Below, one piece after another: positions 45,753 to 58,000 of a DNA stretch of 64,000 bases. The position numbers and the translations under genes were made by a program. Origin of the DNA: Daucus carota subsp. sativus (taxonomy: Eukaryota > Streptophyta > Magnoliopsida > Apiales > Apiaceae); NCBI RefSeq assembly GCF_001625215.2, contig NC_030381.2, positions 47,552,689-47,616,688 of the forward strand. Direction: 5' to 3'. Below the pieces are notes generated by a model that was given only the letters and a program-made list of their open reading frames with translations, was not told the DNA's origin and did no database searches. Positions within the stretch are counted from its first letter, which is position 1. Every line of letters starts with the position of its first letter.

Positions 45753-47375
45753 GTAAAAATTAAAACCTAACCCAATAGGCCCCTTAATAAAATATTTATA
45801 TCTATATACCTAAACCCAAAAACTCCAACTTTGCTTCTATCTTCTGTAAAATATTTACAAACCCATAAAAGAAAATGCCTTTGTCATTTTTAATCCAGCC
45901 CCTTTGTTCTCAGTCATGTAATCATTACAGTACTATTACTAAAACAAACCCCACTTTATATGAGCACGGTCACATGTCACCTTCTCCTTAACTAGAGTTT
46001 TTACTAATGTTCTCTCGTCCTAATTTTCACCTATTTCATCATTTCTTTTAATTATAAACTAATGTATATTCTCTTCCCTTCTCCTTTCTCATCTAAAATC
46101 TTAATTTCATATTATTTTATTTTATAAATGCTTATCAATTATTTTATTTTTAAATTCAAAAAATTATCATAATTCTGAACATTCAAAATATTTCAAATTA
46201 TCACATTCAAATTTTTGTTTGAAATTTTAACCATACTTATACAAATAAATATATGATGTATAAATTTTAAATATACTACATCCACTTCATTTAAAATTTA
46301 TATTTTATAAAATTTTCAAAGTCAAACTAACTCACTTTTAACTTATAATATATAAATATAATCACATTATAAAAAAAATGAAATAAATATCTTTAAAAAT
46401 TATATTTGATTTATCTATCATATTTATTTTTAACATTTGTAAAATTGTGGATTAATATTGTATAGTTTGTAGGCATACTTGACTCTTCAATATATTATAT
46501 CAACTTTTTTGTGAAAAATATGGAGTAATACGAATTGAAAAAGGGACAAACTTCCGGGAACTAAAATAGTATATTTTGTACTCATAAAACAAATAGAATA
46601 ATATACATTTTAAGTAATATGGTTTTTTAAATAATTAAAAAACGTGTTTGGGTTAATACCTTTTTATTGATGTATAAAAGAGAATTTTTATTTAACATCA
46701 TTGAATGAGATCTTAATAATTAATCTTAGTAAAGTAATAATTAGAAATCAGACCGCAAATATATATTCTTGAATGAAATTAAATTAATTTATTTTCAATT
46801 TATATAGTAAACCGTGTTATTTCTAATTATAATATAATAAACATCACATCATTATCCAGTACACTGTCATTTTCTCAAATATTAAATATTTAATATTAAA
46901 CATGTATTTAACACCATTATTCAATGGTGTTATTTATGCCCCAATGTATATTCATGAATGAAATTAAAATAATCTATTTTTAATTTTTATAACAAATTGT
47001 GTTATCAATGATTATATAAATTATATGTGCTTAGTTTAAAAAGATTATAATAATTTGTTAATGTTTAGTTTTAATATAGTGTTAATATCATTTCTATATT
47101 TCAAATTAATAAAAGTATTAATTTCATAAATAAGAAAAGATAATCAACAAAAATAATGTCAGTTATTTAAATATGTAATTCATTTTAAGATAATTACACT
47201 AATATTTTTATTTTTAAAATATATAATTATATTTTTATTAAAACCGTGCATCGGCACCCCCAATGTCCATTCATAACTCATATGCAGACAAATATGTATG
47301 TTGAGTAATGATTTGTTTCTCTCAAATTTTTTTTTAAGGGTGTTTCCCTCAAATGTTAATAGCATTTTATATACA

Positions 47376-47734
47376 GGCTCTGTTTGGAAATTAGCAATTA
47401 GCGGTTAGCGGTTAACTGTTAGCGGATCGAATTAGCTGTTTTGACTAATTGATTGAATTAGATGTTTTGACTAGCGGATCGAATTAACTGCTTCTCGTAA
47501 AACTGTTTGAAATAACTGATTGATTAGTTTTTTCTGACACAAACCAAAACCGTTAACCCAAAAAACTCCTCAAAAGTAGTTTTTTCAAAATTAGCTTTTT
47601 AGATCAAAATCTCTATTTCAATCCGCTAACTACCAAATACAAATATGAGCTTATTTTAGTGGACAAACTTCTAAAACACCTCAAACTTCTAAATTTGTCC
47701 CAAACCTCTAAGGCTCTAACTTCCAAACAGAACC
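47376..47734. mobile_element. MITE with GGCTCTGTTTGGAA ends
   Basis: The left end GGCTCTGTTTGGAAATTAG and the inverted right end GGTTCTGTTTGGAAGTTAG pair over about 19 bp with three mismatches. ATACA is found on both sides; a full 8-bp duplication is not visible. The inside has repeated GCGGTTAGCGGTTA and ACTAGCGGATCGAATTA blocks. hAT-like is my best guess. It lies about 290 bp upstream of the PPR start codon. Confidence 0.7.
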
Positions 47735-48021
47735 ATACAAAATCGGATCATTTTAACAGCATTCGAAAATAATATAGCATTTTATCCCTGGAAACACATG
47801 TTAGTATAAGATTAAATTTCTAATTTGTCATAATATTATCGGCTACAAAGATCAGCTAATCGGTCGACAAGATTTTTGTCTTGTGACCCTTGGCTAGAAG
47901 GCTAGAAACGAGCTGTGGTGGACACGAAATTTTGTAACTTACAAGTTGAAAAAGAAAACAAAATTATAAGCAAAAAGAAATAATAAATCAGGGATGCCCC
48001 AATTGTGGATGGGCTAGTATA

Positions 48022-50217
48022 ATGACCACCAACATAATCACTACACCACCGTGGCCAACCACCCCTACCCACCCTATCACCGCCGCCCTCCGCCGCATAT
48101 CCCCACCGCTCAAAACCCCCAACCCATTTCGTGTCCAAACCTCAACTCAACCCAACTCCTCAAATCTCTCTCTCTCAAACCCCAACAACACTAATATTAG
48201 TAATAATAATAATCCCCAAGACCAAACACTAATCTTGCTTCTCCGACAGAGAAAAACAGAAGAGGCTTGGTTAGCTTACTCGAACTTAACTAAACTCCCC
48301 AACCCCACTTGTCTAAGCCGCCTAATTTCTCAATTATCTTACCAGAACACTCCTTCTAGCTTCGCTCGAGCCCAATCTATCATCACGCGTCTCCGTGATG
48401 CGCAACAGCTGCACCGCCTCGACGCCAACTCTCTGGGCCTGCTGGCAGTTTCCGCTGCTAAATCAGGTCAAATTCTTTATGCTACTTCGATTATTAAGTC
48501 TATGCTTAAGTCTGGTTATCTTCCTCATGTTAAGGCTTGGAGTGCTGTTGTGAGTCGATTAGCATCGTCTGGTGATGATGGCCCGGCTGAGGCTGTGAGG
48601 TTGTTTCAGTCTGTTGTTAAGAGGGTGAGGCGTTTTTCGGACCCGGATGTGGTGGTTGATTCGAAGCCTGATACGGCTGCGTTTAATGCTGTGCTTAATG
48701 CGTGTGCGAATTTAGGGCTTAGTAAGCGGTTCTTGGAATTGTTTGATGAAATGCAGGAGTTTAAGTGTGAACCTGATGTTTTGAGTTATAATATTATGAT
48801 TAAGTTGTGTGCGAGGGTTAATAGGAAGGATTTGCTTGTGTTTGTATTGGAGAGGATTCTTGATAAGGGGATTCCGTTGTGTATGACGACGTTGCATTCT
48901 CTTGTGGCGGCTTATGTGGGTTTTGGTGATTTGGAGATTGCGGAGGAATTGGTACAAGCAATGAGGGAAGGTCGGTTAGATATATGTAGAGTTCTTAGGG
49001 AGTGTTCTGATTCGGAATTTGTTAGGAAGACGGAGAATCATGTGTTTGCAAAGTTGCTTCCGAATTCGGTTAGCTCAAATGATTATGAACCGCCAATGTT
49101 AAAAAAAGCTTACAAACCAGATTCTAGAATATATACGACGTTGATGAAGGGATATATGAAGCAAGGTCGTGTTTTGGACACAATGAGAATGTTAGAAGCG
49201 ATGCGTCAACAAGAAGATAGTGGCAGCCACCCTGATCATGTTACATATACGACAGTAATATCTGCGTTTGTTAAGGTTGGAGCAATGGATAGAGCAAGGC
49301 AGGTGCTGGCTGAGATGTCTAGGATTGGTGTTCCTGCTAATAGGATTACTTATAATATTCTTCTCAAGGGCTACTGCGAACAACTTCAGATAGATGAGGC
49401 TAAAGAATTGATTCGTGTAATGGCTGATGGTGATGCAGGTCTGGAGCCTGATGTGGTATCTTATAATACTCTAATTGATGGGTGTATATTGATTGACGAT
49501 GGTGCTGGGGCTCTTACCTATTTTAATGAAATGCGAGCAAGAGGAATTGCTCCTTCCAAGGTTAGCTACACCACCTTAATGAAAGCATTTGCTTTGTCAG
49601 GTCAGCCAAAGCTAGCCAACAAAGTTTTCGATGAGATGCTCAATGACCCAAGAGTGAAGGTTGATTTGGTTGCTTGGAATATGTTGGTCGAAGGGTATTG
49701 TAGGCTGGGATTACTTGAAGAGGCAAAGAGGATAGTAGAGAGGATGAAAGAGAATGGAGTTCATCCAAATGTGGCGACATATGGAAGTCTTGCAAATTGT
49801 ATTGCATTAGCCAGAAAACCTGGAGAAGCACTTCTGCTATGGAATGAAGTAAAGGAGAGATGTGGAATGGAGGATGGAGAGTATTTGAAAGCTTCAGATG
49901 TCCCGCGATTACAGCCTGATGAAGGGCTATTAGATACACTGGCTGATATCTGTGTTAGGGCTGCTTTCTTTAAGAAAGCATTGGAGATTGTGGCTTGCAT
50001 GGAAGAGTATGGAATACCACCAAACAAGACAAAGTACTCCAGAATATATGTTGAAATGCATTCAAGGATGTTTACAAGTAAACATGCGTCCAGAGCCAGA
50101 CAGGATCGAAGGAAGGAAAGGAAAAAAGCCGCGGAGGCTTTCAAGTTTTGGTTGGGATTGCCTAATTCTTATTATGGGAGTGAGTGGCGCCTTGAAGCTG
50201 CTGATGGAGACGACTGA
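48022..50217 (+). CDS. HCF152: Chloroplast PPR protein, probably HCF152
   Basis: This intronless 731-residue protein begins with a Thr/Pro/Ser-rich, acid-poor segment of about 65 residues that fits a plastid transit peptide. P-type PPR repeats follow: KPDTAAFNAVLNACANLG, EPDVLSYNIMIKLCARV, KPDSRIYTTLMKGYMKQG, HPDHVTYTTVISAFVKVG, EPDVVSYNTLIDGCILID, KVDLVAWNMLVEGYCRLG and others. The C-terminus AAEAFKFWLGLPNSYYGSEW is, as I recall, characteristic of HCF152, which binds RNA between psbH and petB in the chloroplast and is needed for cytochrome b6f. No E/DYW or SMR domain follows. PPR assignment is certain; the orthologue call rests on memory of the C-terminus. The ATG gives the expected transit peptide. 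Confidence 0.9.
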   Translation: MTTNIITTPPWPTTPTHPITAALRRISPPLKTPNPFRVQTSTQPNSSNLSLSNPNNTNISNNNNPQDQTLILLLRQRKTEEAWLAYSNLTKLPNPTCLSRLISQLSYQNTPSSFARAQSIITRLRDAQQLHRLDANSLGLLAVSAAKSGQILYATSIIKSMLKSGYLPHVKAWSAVVSRLASSGDDGPAEAVRLFQSVVKRVRRFSDPDVVVDSKPDTAAFNAVLNACANLGLSKRFLELFDEMQEFKCEPDVLSYNIMIKLCARVNRKDLLVFVLERILDKGIPLCMTTLHSLVAAYVGFGDLEIAEELVQAMREGRLDICRVLRECSDSEFVRKTENHVFAKLLPNSVSSNDYEPPMLKKAYKPDSRIYTTLMKGYMKQGRVLDTMRMLEAMRQQEDSGSHPDHVTYTTVISAFVKVGAMDRARQVLAEMSRIGVPANRITYNILLKGYCEQLQIDEAKELIRVMADGDAGLEPDVVSYNTLIDGCILIDDGAGALTYFNEMRARGIAPSKVSYTTLMKAFALSGQPKLANKVFDEMLNDPRVKVDLVAWNMLVEGYCRLGLLEEAKRIVERMKENGVHPNVATYGSLANCIALARKPGEALLLWNEVKERCGMEDGEYLKASDVPRLQPDEGLLDTLADICVRAAFFKKALEIVACMEEYGIPPNKTKYSRIYVEMHSRMFTSKHASRARQDRRKERKKAAEAFKFWLGLPNSYYGSEWRLEAADGDD

Positions 50218-52036
50218 GCATTTCATTTTGTTTAACATCCAATTCACTGAAATATATTAACTGTTACGATTCTTGTTGGATGGATAGTGTAGAACGATAT
50301 TGTAATACAGAAGCAAATATAGTATAATGTTGTGGATGTATCATATTATTATTTGTTCCATAATATTGTCATTTAGGTTCAATTTGAGCATACTGTGATT
50401 TGTGTTATTAGCATGAAGATATTACTGACCAAATGTGTACAAACAAAGAAAGGCGGGTGACTCTATAGATGTTTACTACTAGTTTACTGATATCACATTC
50501 TTCACTTGTTAAATGTATTTCTTTTGGTTATTTCAAAATGACCCGTTTATCAAAATTCCATCTTTTTTAAATGGGTCCTTTTTTATTTCACTAAAAGAAC
50601 TCCGATTAGCAAGAAAAATTAGATGGGAGGGAAAGTAAAGAGGGAAACGATGGAATTTAGTGTGATTATATTACTCCCTCCGTTTCAATTTACATGTCCA
50701 TTTTAAAAAGAAAATTGTTTCAAATTACTTGTCCGCTTCAACTTTCAATGCAAAATGATATTTTTAAAAGTCAATTCTACTCCACATATCTCTTATTTAT
50801 ATTTCCTATATCAATCTCACTCCACATATTTTGATCATTTAATGCAATTAATTCATGAACATCCACATTTCTTAAACTGTGTGATTTTTTTAAAATGGAC
50901 ATATAATTTGAAACGGAGGGAGTATTGTTTTTTACACACAGTGGAGGTGTAATAGGTGGGAAATAGGCATTGAGAATTTTTAATTTTAAATATAGAAGTG
51001 AGGTCCTTGTTTGGGGGACAAGTGATGTAGCCACTGAAGAAGAGCAGACAGACAGCAGCATGGGAGAGCGTGGACTGTCACAGTCTGTAATATATGGGCC
51101 CCACTAATGCCCTTTTGACTAGGTTTTGTGGTCATGTATAATGTGTGTATGGAATACTATGGATATTGGATGGGGTCTTGCAATTTAGGCAGAGATTCCT
51201 AAATTATTGTTAATGGAAATCTTAACAAAATGCGTTGCAATGTGAATTGAGGTTGATACTTGATATAGTTAAATTATCATTTTATGGTGGTTATTTCTTC
51301 AATAGATTTTTCTTCATGAGGAGGATATATTTGCCCGTAGTTTAATTTGAAATGCACGCTTTGATTTGAAATTGTACCCACAGTAGTATTTTCAGTGATT
51401 TCAGTAGCAGCAAAAAAATTCCAGCTCCGGCTCATGTGCAATCTCGATCCTATCACCGTTTCCGCCATCACAATTCACATGCCCCAAGAGAATGTGAAAT
51501 TCACCAACTTACAGCTCAAGAAAAAGTTCGAGTTGGATTAGGTTAATCTTTATAGGCGACGCAGTTAATCATTTTGCAGAGGACAAATAAACCACCACTA
51601 TGTCATTGTATCTTTCCAAAGCATATACATAATGAAAGACTTTGAAGGACAAGCAATATTACATTCCTAACAAAATAACTTTAAGGGCCAAGCATTTTTA
51701 GAGCACTAGCCATGGAACCGGGTGACATCCGGACTTGGAGAAGGCAGGACACAGGCAAAATCCATTCCGACTTCAAATAGATTATTGAATTTTACGACAA
51801 CAGGACATGCCTCTGGCTTAGCAAGTGAATCAGACTTGGGAAAATGACAGACTACACACAAAATCTGCTAGATTGAATAGGTTCTAAATTTCACATCAAA
51901 CAAACATGATTTAGCTTAGTAAGAAAATCAAGTATTACAACTTACAAGCGAATGTTACAAAACATGTATATTTTTCTCATAGGAATTAAGCTTGTAATTA
52001 TAGATTCAATCTTTCTATTTCAGTAGTAACGCTTTC
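50218..52036. other. Spacer between the convergent PPR and OLA1 genes
   Basis: The PPR 3' UTR is followed by a Stowaway MITE (50674-50922). A minus-strand frame at 51277-51468 could encode 63 residues (MAETVIGSRLHMSRSW) but has no recognisable match. The OLA1 3' UTR lies at about 51800-52036. Nothing else is visible. Confidence 0.5.
50674..50922. mobile_element. Stowaway MITE 2
   Basis: It starts CTCCCTCCGTTTCAATTTAC and ends with the inverse (AATTTGAAACGGAGGGAG), flanked by TA. It is 249 bp long and non-coding. The inverted ends continue inward as ATGTCCATTTTAAAAA. Confidence 0.9.
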
Positions 52037-55000
52037 TTATTTCTTCCCTCCACTAGTTACATTGAATTTGAAATATATTATGTCTCCATCTTGGACCACA
52101 TACATCTTCCCTTCTTGTCTGTACTTCCCGGCAGCCTGGATAGCAAAGAAAGTATTATGCAGTATTTTATCATATTTACATCAAAAATGTGTTGACCGGG
52201 GAAAGAGATTTTTAAATTAATGATATATAAATCATAGGTAAATATCAATGTTTCTTTAAGTAGGAGTGTCAGTGTGTGTATGTATATGGGGGTGTGATGA
52301 TCATATACACATTTATTCTTTGGTTAAGTAATTCTGATATACAAAAACCAAAAGAAACACTAGTGCAACAAGCAAAAAATATTTCACCAGTTCATTTTAC
52401 CAAATACCAAGAAATATTCTGAATTTTCAATGTAAGATGTCTCTTTACAGAGAGATACAGTATAATAAGAACCACAAATAACAAAAAAGATACCTTCACT
52501 GCTGATTCACTACCAAGTTCCTTGAGATCATCGAATTTCATTACCTGCCAACAATTACCACAGAGTCAGCAATTTAGCATATTGTTATTACTTCACTTGA
52601 TAGTACTTGTAAGTAATTTGGTGTGTTCTTCAAGAATAAAATATACTCTTCTTGAAAATAATGAAAATTTGGCAAATGATGATGATGCTCCAGAAACTGT
52701 TGTGGAAAATTAAGAATCAAAGAAGTTCAATGACAGAAAAGAGACTCGGACACAAGTAATTTCATAAAGTTGCTCTCTGACTTAGACAGATACTATGAAG
52801 TAAGACCAGTTACTTAAATTGTTATTGTCATGATGTTACTCTTGTCTAATTTCGGAGAAAACTACAAATTCGAAAAAGAAATCATGCATCAATTTACCTC
52901 AGCACAAATAAAACCTCTTTCAAAATCAGTATGAATTGTTCCTGCAGCCTGCGGAGCCTTTGATTGACGCCTAATTTGCCAGCACTTAACCTGCAAAAGA
53001 ATTAGTTATATCCATTGTACACGTATAGTGGCAGTCGGGTAGCATAAATGTAAATATCACTTAAAGAAAACATTTAATTTGGTGGTAATTGCAAAAAACG
53101 TAAAATTAAATGGTTTCTTTCAAATGACATTTACATTCATGTTCTTGACACAAAAATTAATAACATAAAATTCACTATATCAGAACAATTACGCAAAAGA
53201 AAATGCCATACCTCATCAGGGCCTGCTGTAAAAAAGTAAATGAGATTGATAGCTGCAAATCCAGTCTTGATGATCTTTGGTAGTGCGCTGCATTTCAGAT
53301 AATAGATGTCATCTTAACTATTCATAATCACTTCTACGCTATTCCAATTGTACATTCAACAAACCATTATAACTCCTCAATAGCAGGCAGCATCCTGCAC
53401 TAACCTTTGCAACTGTTTCTCCTCGCAGTATTTTGCAGCTTCATCTGCAGGCATATCAGCAAGATTCCTTTCTAGCACACAACTAAAAGGGATCATAGTT
53501 TCACCCCCATGCTCCTGAACCCTGAATTATACACACAGAAATTGTAACTGAACAGAAACCAGTATGAAAACTAATTGAATTTCTTCTTTAAGCATAAAGA
53601 ACTTGGGATTTCATAGAAAGCCCCAAGAACATGATGAACATTATAGTTCAAAGAATCGGCTTTGACTGAGCTCGTGTATCCATTCGAAACGAGGGACTGT
53701 ACTTTCTCTCACAGTAACTATCCAAGTTCAATCATATATTACGGGGAAACTACTGATTCAAGTTGTGCCAAATTTATAATCTATAGTTTTTGTGGAGACA
53801 GCTTCCATTATTTGCAGAAACTTGAACATGACTTCTATTCACTTGTATTCTCGAGTGTACATCATCTTCACTGAATATGTGAAAATTGTCAAAACTCTTA
53901 TATGTGCTAATGGGCATAGCTTTTTCACAAGCAGTACTCTAATGATTACGCAAACGAACACTGGTATTATTAATAGACGCTCAAAAAACAGGACTATTTT
54001 TTGCTTAACAACTACAGGAACAGCAAACACAGTGATATGTAAAAGATGATACTCCCTCTGTCCCATTTTAACTGATGTTTGACTTTTTAACACGTATATT
54101 GAGGTGCAAAAAGACAATATCTACGCTTGATAAAAAAATTCAATTCTTATATCAAATAAAAGTTTAGATTCTAAATTTTTATTTGATATAAATTTTATAA
54201 AGAAAAATTATATTTAGATGTGATTTTTTTAACACCTTAAAATACGTGTAAAAAAGTCAAAAGCAGTTAAAATGGGACGGAGGGAGTATATAAGATGCGT
54301 ACTCATCCTATATAAAGAGTTCAGCCTAAACCTCCCACTGTGACAGACAACAGAAACATTCTTGAAAAGCATGATACTATAATTCATCTTATATTAATGA
54401 AGAACCAAAATAACTTGGCCTTATCCCCAATCAGAGCCCCAGGAAATAACCAAACAGGCATATATCTGGACAAGTAAATAGCCAAAAAACGTTGTATCTG
54501 CTAAAAAACATAGCCATAAAAGAGGAATATGTTTTCTTTTCCTCTTGATCCTTTCTAATAACCTTTCAGGTACCAGTACAGTGATGATGTAGCACCAATA
54601 GTTACACTGGTGAGTAACCACTTGTGAAAGAACGCAACCATAACAAAAATTGTTTGACAAGAAAATAAACCTACCAAGCATGAATCTTGGGAAGAAACTT
54701 GTTCTTCTTTCTCTGATAATCTCTCTCATTCATGTTTACCTGCAAATAAACTAGATTATTTCTGTTTATGTGATTATAAAGAGGTAACCAACCGTGTTAG
54801 AGAAAGAAGAAAAAAATTCCATATTAGCTACAGAATGATCTTGATGTTTTTTTTTAGAACATTAGATTACTAGCTATTGATACAGATGTGGCCTACTTCG
54901 ACATGCCTAATATTTGCCAAAGCTAAAATATATCAATGCCTATATTCACCAGACGTCTTTAAGGGAAGACAGGCTATCACTGAATCTGTATAAACGTATA

Positions 55001-58000
55001 CATTCACATTCACAAAAAGTCTATACCAAAGACAAACTATCAGCTAATCTGTATATATAAGCACCACCACAAGCTCACAGCTAAAGTTATTGGGGATTGG
55101 GAATAGAGAACTCACCAAGTACACAACAGGTTTAGCAGTGAGCAATTGAAAAGTATTTAATATCTCAATTTCGGCTGCTTTCCATTCTCCCAAGCGCACA
55201 TCCTTTCCCTGATCAAGCCAAGCTTTGACCTGAAATATTTTCGAAGCACCACATTTAAAATAATGAGCTAAATCTGCATACAGAATTTATATAATGGAAC
55301 ATCATAAAGCTACTAAACTAAATTAAGGTTTAATTACTGTTACAGGAAGATCATTTACATACATATCATACACAGCAATTAGAATTGTTTAGTTATAGGT
55401 CTTAGCAGATGAGGCACTTCTTAATAACTTGATATAATAAAGAGTAACTAATATAAAATAGAAAGAATAGGTTTGTCTAACTATATATGTGGCAGTAGTT
55501 ATTACATTTTCGAGGCACTTGTTCAATTGCCACAACAAATTTATTCTGCAATGCACTGTACAATAAAAGATGATATATAAATTATAAGATATAATGAGAT
55601 GCTAGGATATATCTTTATATATGCTATTTACATCAAGGGAGTATTGTGCATACAAAGAATATATCCTTACGTGGTTCTCTAAGAACTAAGCAGATACGTT
55701 CATGTTGGTGATGAGAGAACAAACATGCCAGAAACTTCTTTAAAGTCTAAACATATATGTATATAGCTACACACTTTTTTTGGGAGTTCGGGATCAGGGA
55801 TACAGCTTTAAACCCCTACCTATGCCAATCTTGATGTAATATTAAATATTAATATCACATTAACAAATATAAAACTCGATTACTAAATATGTGGGGAACT
55901 AATTAAGGGAACGGAACAGATTTGATTATAGATAGTTCCAGATACTTTTTAAGTAATAAACATATACGCGCACGCACGCACACATATACATATATAATAT
56001 ATTAAGGTGTGTCACCGAATATGAATGTGATAAATGTCAGTTCTACAGACCTTCAGACACACTTCATGCTCTACTTTTAATTGCTTGTCGTTGCTCCTCT
56101 TCATGCTCTTCTCGACATCCTCAATAGTTCTTGCCATGAACTCAAGATCCTTGGTTGTAAAGATTAAAAAAAAAAATCACGATCATCTTTTACATGAGGA
56201 GCAAAATCGTTCACAAGTATTTGAAAGAGAATTTTTATTTATGTAAAAGACAATTGTGAGACAGCATTTTTAACAGACAAGTCAAGAATAAGTAATTTGA
56301 ATTAACAAAGGTTGCCTGGTGGAAACTACAATTGTTGATACACAATCAATTTCATTGAATTGAATTCTAGCTTGCAGCAAATTTTACTACAAAGCTCAAA
56401 AAACTAAACATATGTCCATCATAATATGGCCAGCTGAGGGCATGTTTACTAAACAAAACTGTATATATCAGTGTTTCCATTCCACAAAGCAGATCAAAGG
56501 AACCACAAGATGCAAAAATTAATTAGAACACATGGCTAATCTTATATTTAGAAAAATAGTGCTTATTCCTCCAAAAGAACGAACCTGCCCAGGAACAGAG
56601 ACTCTACGACTACAAAAGGATGAAAGCATGCCTATAAATGACAATTAAATTAAAAGGAAACAATTATATGTTTTAAAAAAGAGCCTGCCATATTTCTAAC
56701 AATTTAATCACCATAACTAACCCCAGTGACTTTTATCAATCTCTAAATTAAAACATTGAAGATCACCCGGCTATAATCAAATCTTTTCCTTGTGTACCAT
56801 TTACATCAGGCTTCAGGGTGAAGCTTTATTAGAAAGCAAAAAAAAAAAAAAAAAGAACTCGCCAACTCAACTTCTTGTGGAATCATAAAATTTATTAACG
56901 CATAAAAACATTACCTTGAGCCGTAACTCTTGACTTATGGTCTCTAGATCCCTCACCGGATCCACAGTGTCATCAACATGGGTAATTTCGGGATCATCAA
57001 AAGCACCTGATACAGAAAGAACATAAATACAAAGTATAAACACCAACAAGCGGGGGTGAATATTTGGCAAGTTACCTAACTCAAAAACTTCTATAATTTT
57101 GTTACTGTTATAAGTCTACCAAGTTTCCTACTTGAATACCTCTTATGTTTTAGTGTTCATTGTTCACTGTTCAGTGTTCATATTCATCCACATAAAAATT
57201 ATTTATACTTTCAAGATTCCACCAAGAGAATTTGATTAACCCATTATAACATTGTTGGTATAGTAGCTACCACTAACCACAAAGTAGAGCCAAGAAAGAT
57301 AATCGAAGATGAGATGTGAGCTTCCATGCAATTTTTCACTTAGATAGCAAATAACTAAATATTAAATAACTAGATAAGTATAACACCTACAAGTTACTTT
57401 TTAAAGCACAAACGTATAACCAAAAACATAGACATAGATTGACAAATCTTATACAGCTAAAAGTAATAAAAAATGAAAAAGAGCTTTAATACAATTACAG
57501 ATTCAAATGGCTTATACAATTTGCATCTATTAAAAACTGATAAAGAGCGTGTCTAGATAAATAATAAATCCTAATTCACATCAACCTGACATAAGATACA
57601 CTTGGCAATTTCTGATTAATAGTTATCTATTAGAGAATGGATCCATGGCTTCCGATGCTCGTACTATTTGATATGATCTAAGTTCTACTAAAATGAAAAT
57701 AGAAAACAAATTTCGTGTACTGGATTAAATAACAGGCTATAGTAGCAAGTAGATAATTGACATGTAAAGATATAATAATAACAATTCCAAAGGCCATCTC
57801 AAAAAGAAAAAAAAGAAGAAAGAATGGTATTATTTACATAAAATGGCTTAAAATGATAATGCAAAGAAAAATAGCAATCTTACGCAAGACATGGAAAATG
57901 CCATCAACTGCACGGATGTGAGACAAAAAATTGTTCCCAAGTCCTTGACCTTCATGAGCACCTTTAACAAGCCCAGCAATATCATGGATTTCAAGAAAAG

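Larger units (their letters stand above)
44271..48021. other. Spacer between the divergent genes GHR1 and the PPR gene
   Basis: 44271-44980 is the GHR1 leader and promoter. A hAT-like element is at 44990-45752. 46000-47370 is very AT-rich, with a diverged direct repeat of about 70 bp at 46761 and 46943 (TATATTCTTGAATGAAATTA against TATATTCATGAATGAAATTA). Another MITE is at 47376-47734. 47735-48021 is the PPR promoter. No further gene is visible. Confidence 0.5.

Noticed and set aside
46268-46530. Old Stowaway-like element (TACTACATCCACTTC to ATGGAGTAATA)
   Set aside because: Terminal match is too weak and the inverted pairing does not extend; not distinguishable from AT-rich background.
51277-51471. 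Minus-strand frame that could encode a 63-residue protein in the PPR-OLA1 spacer
   Set aside because: No recognisable motif, no clear promoter or conservation visible; the length is within chance for this region.
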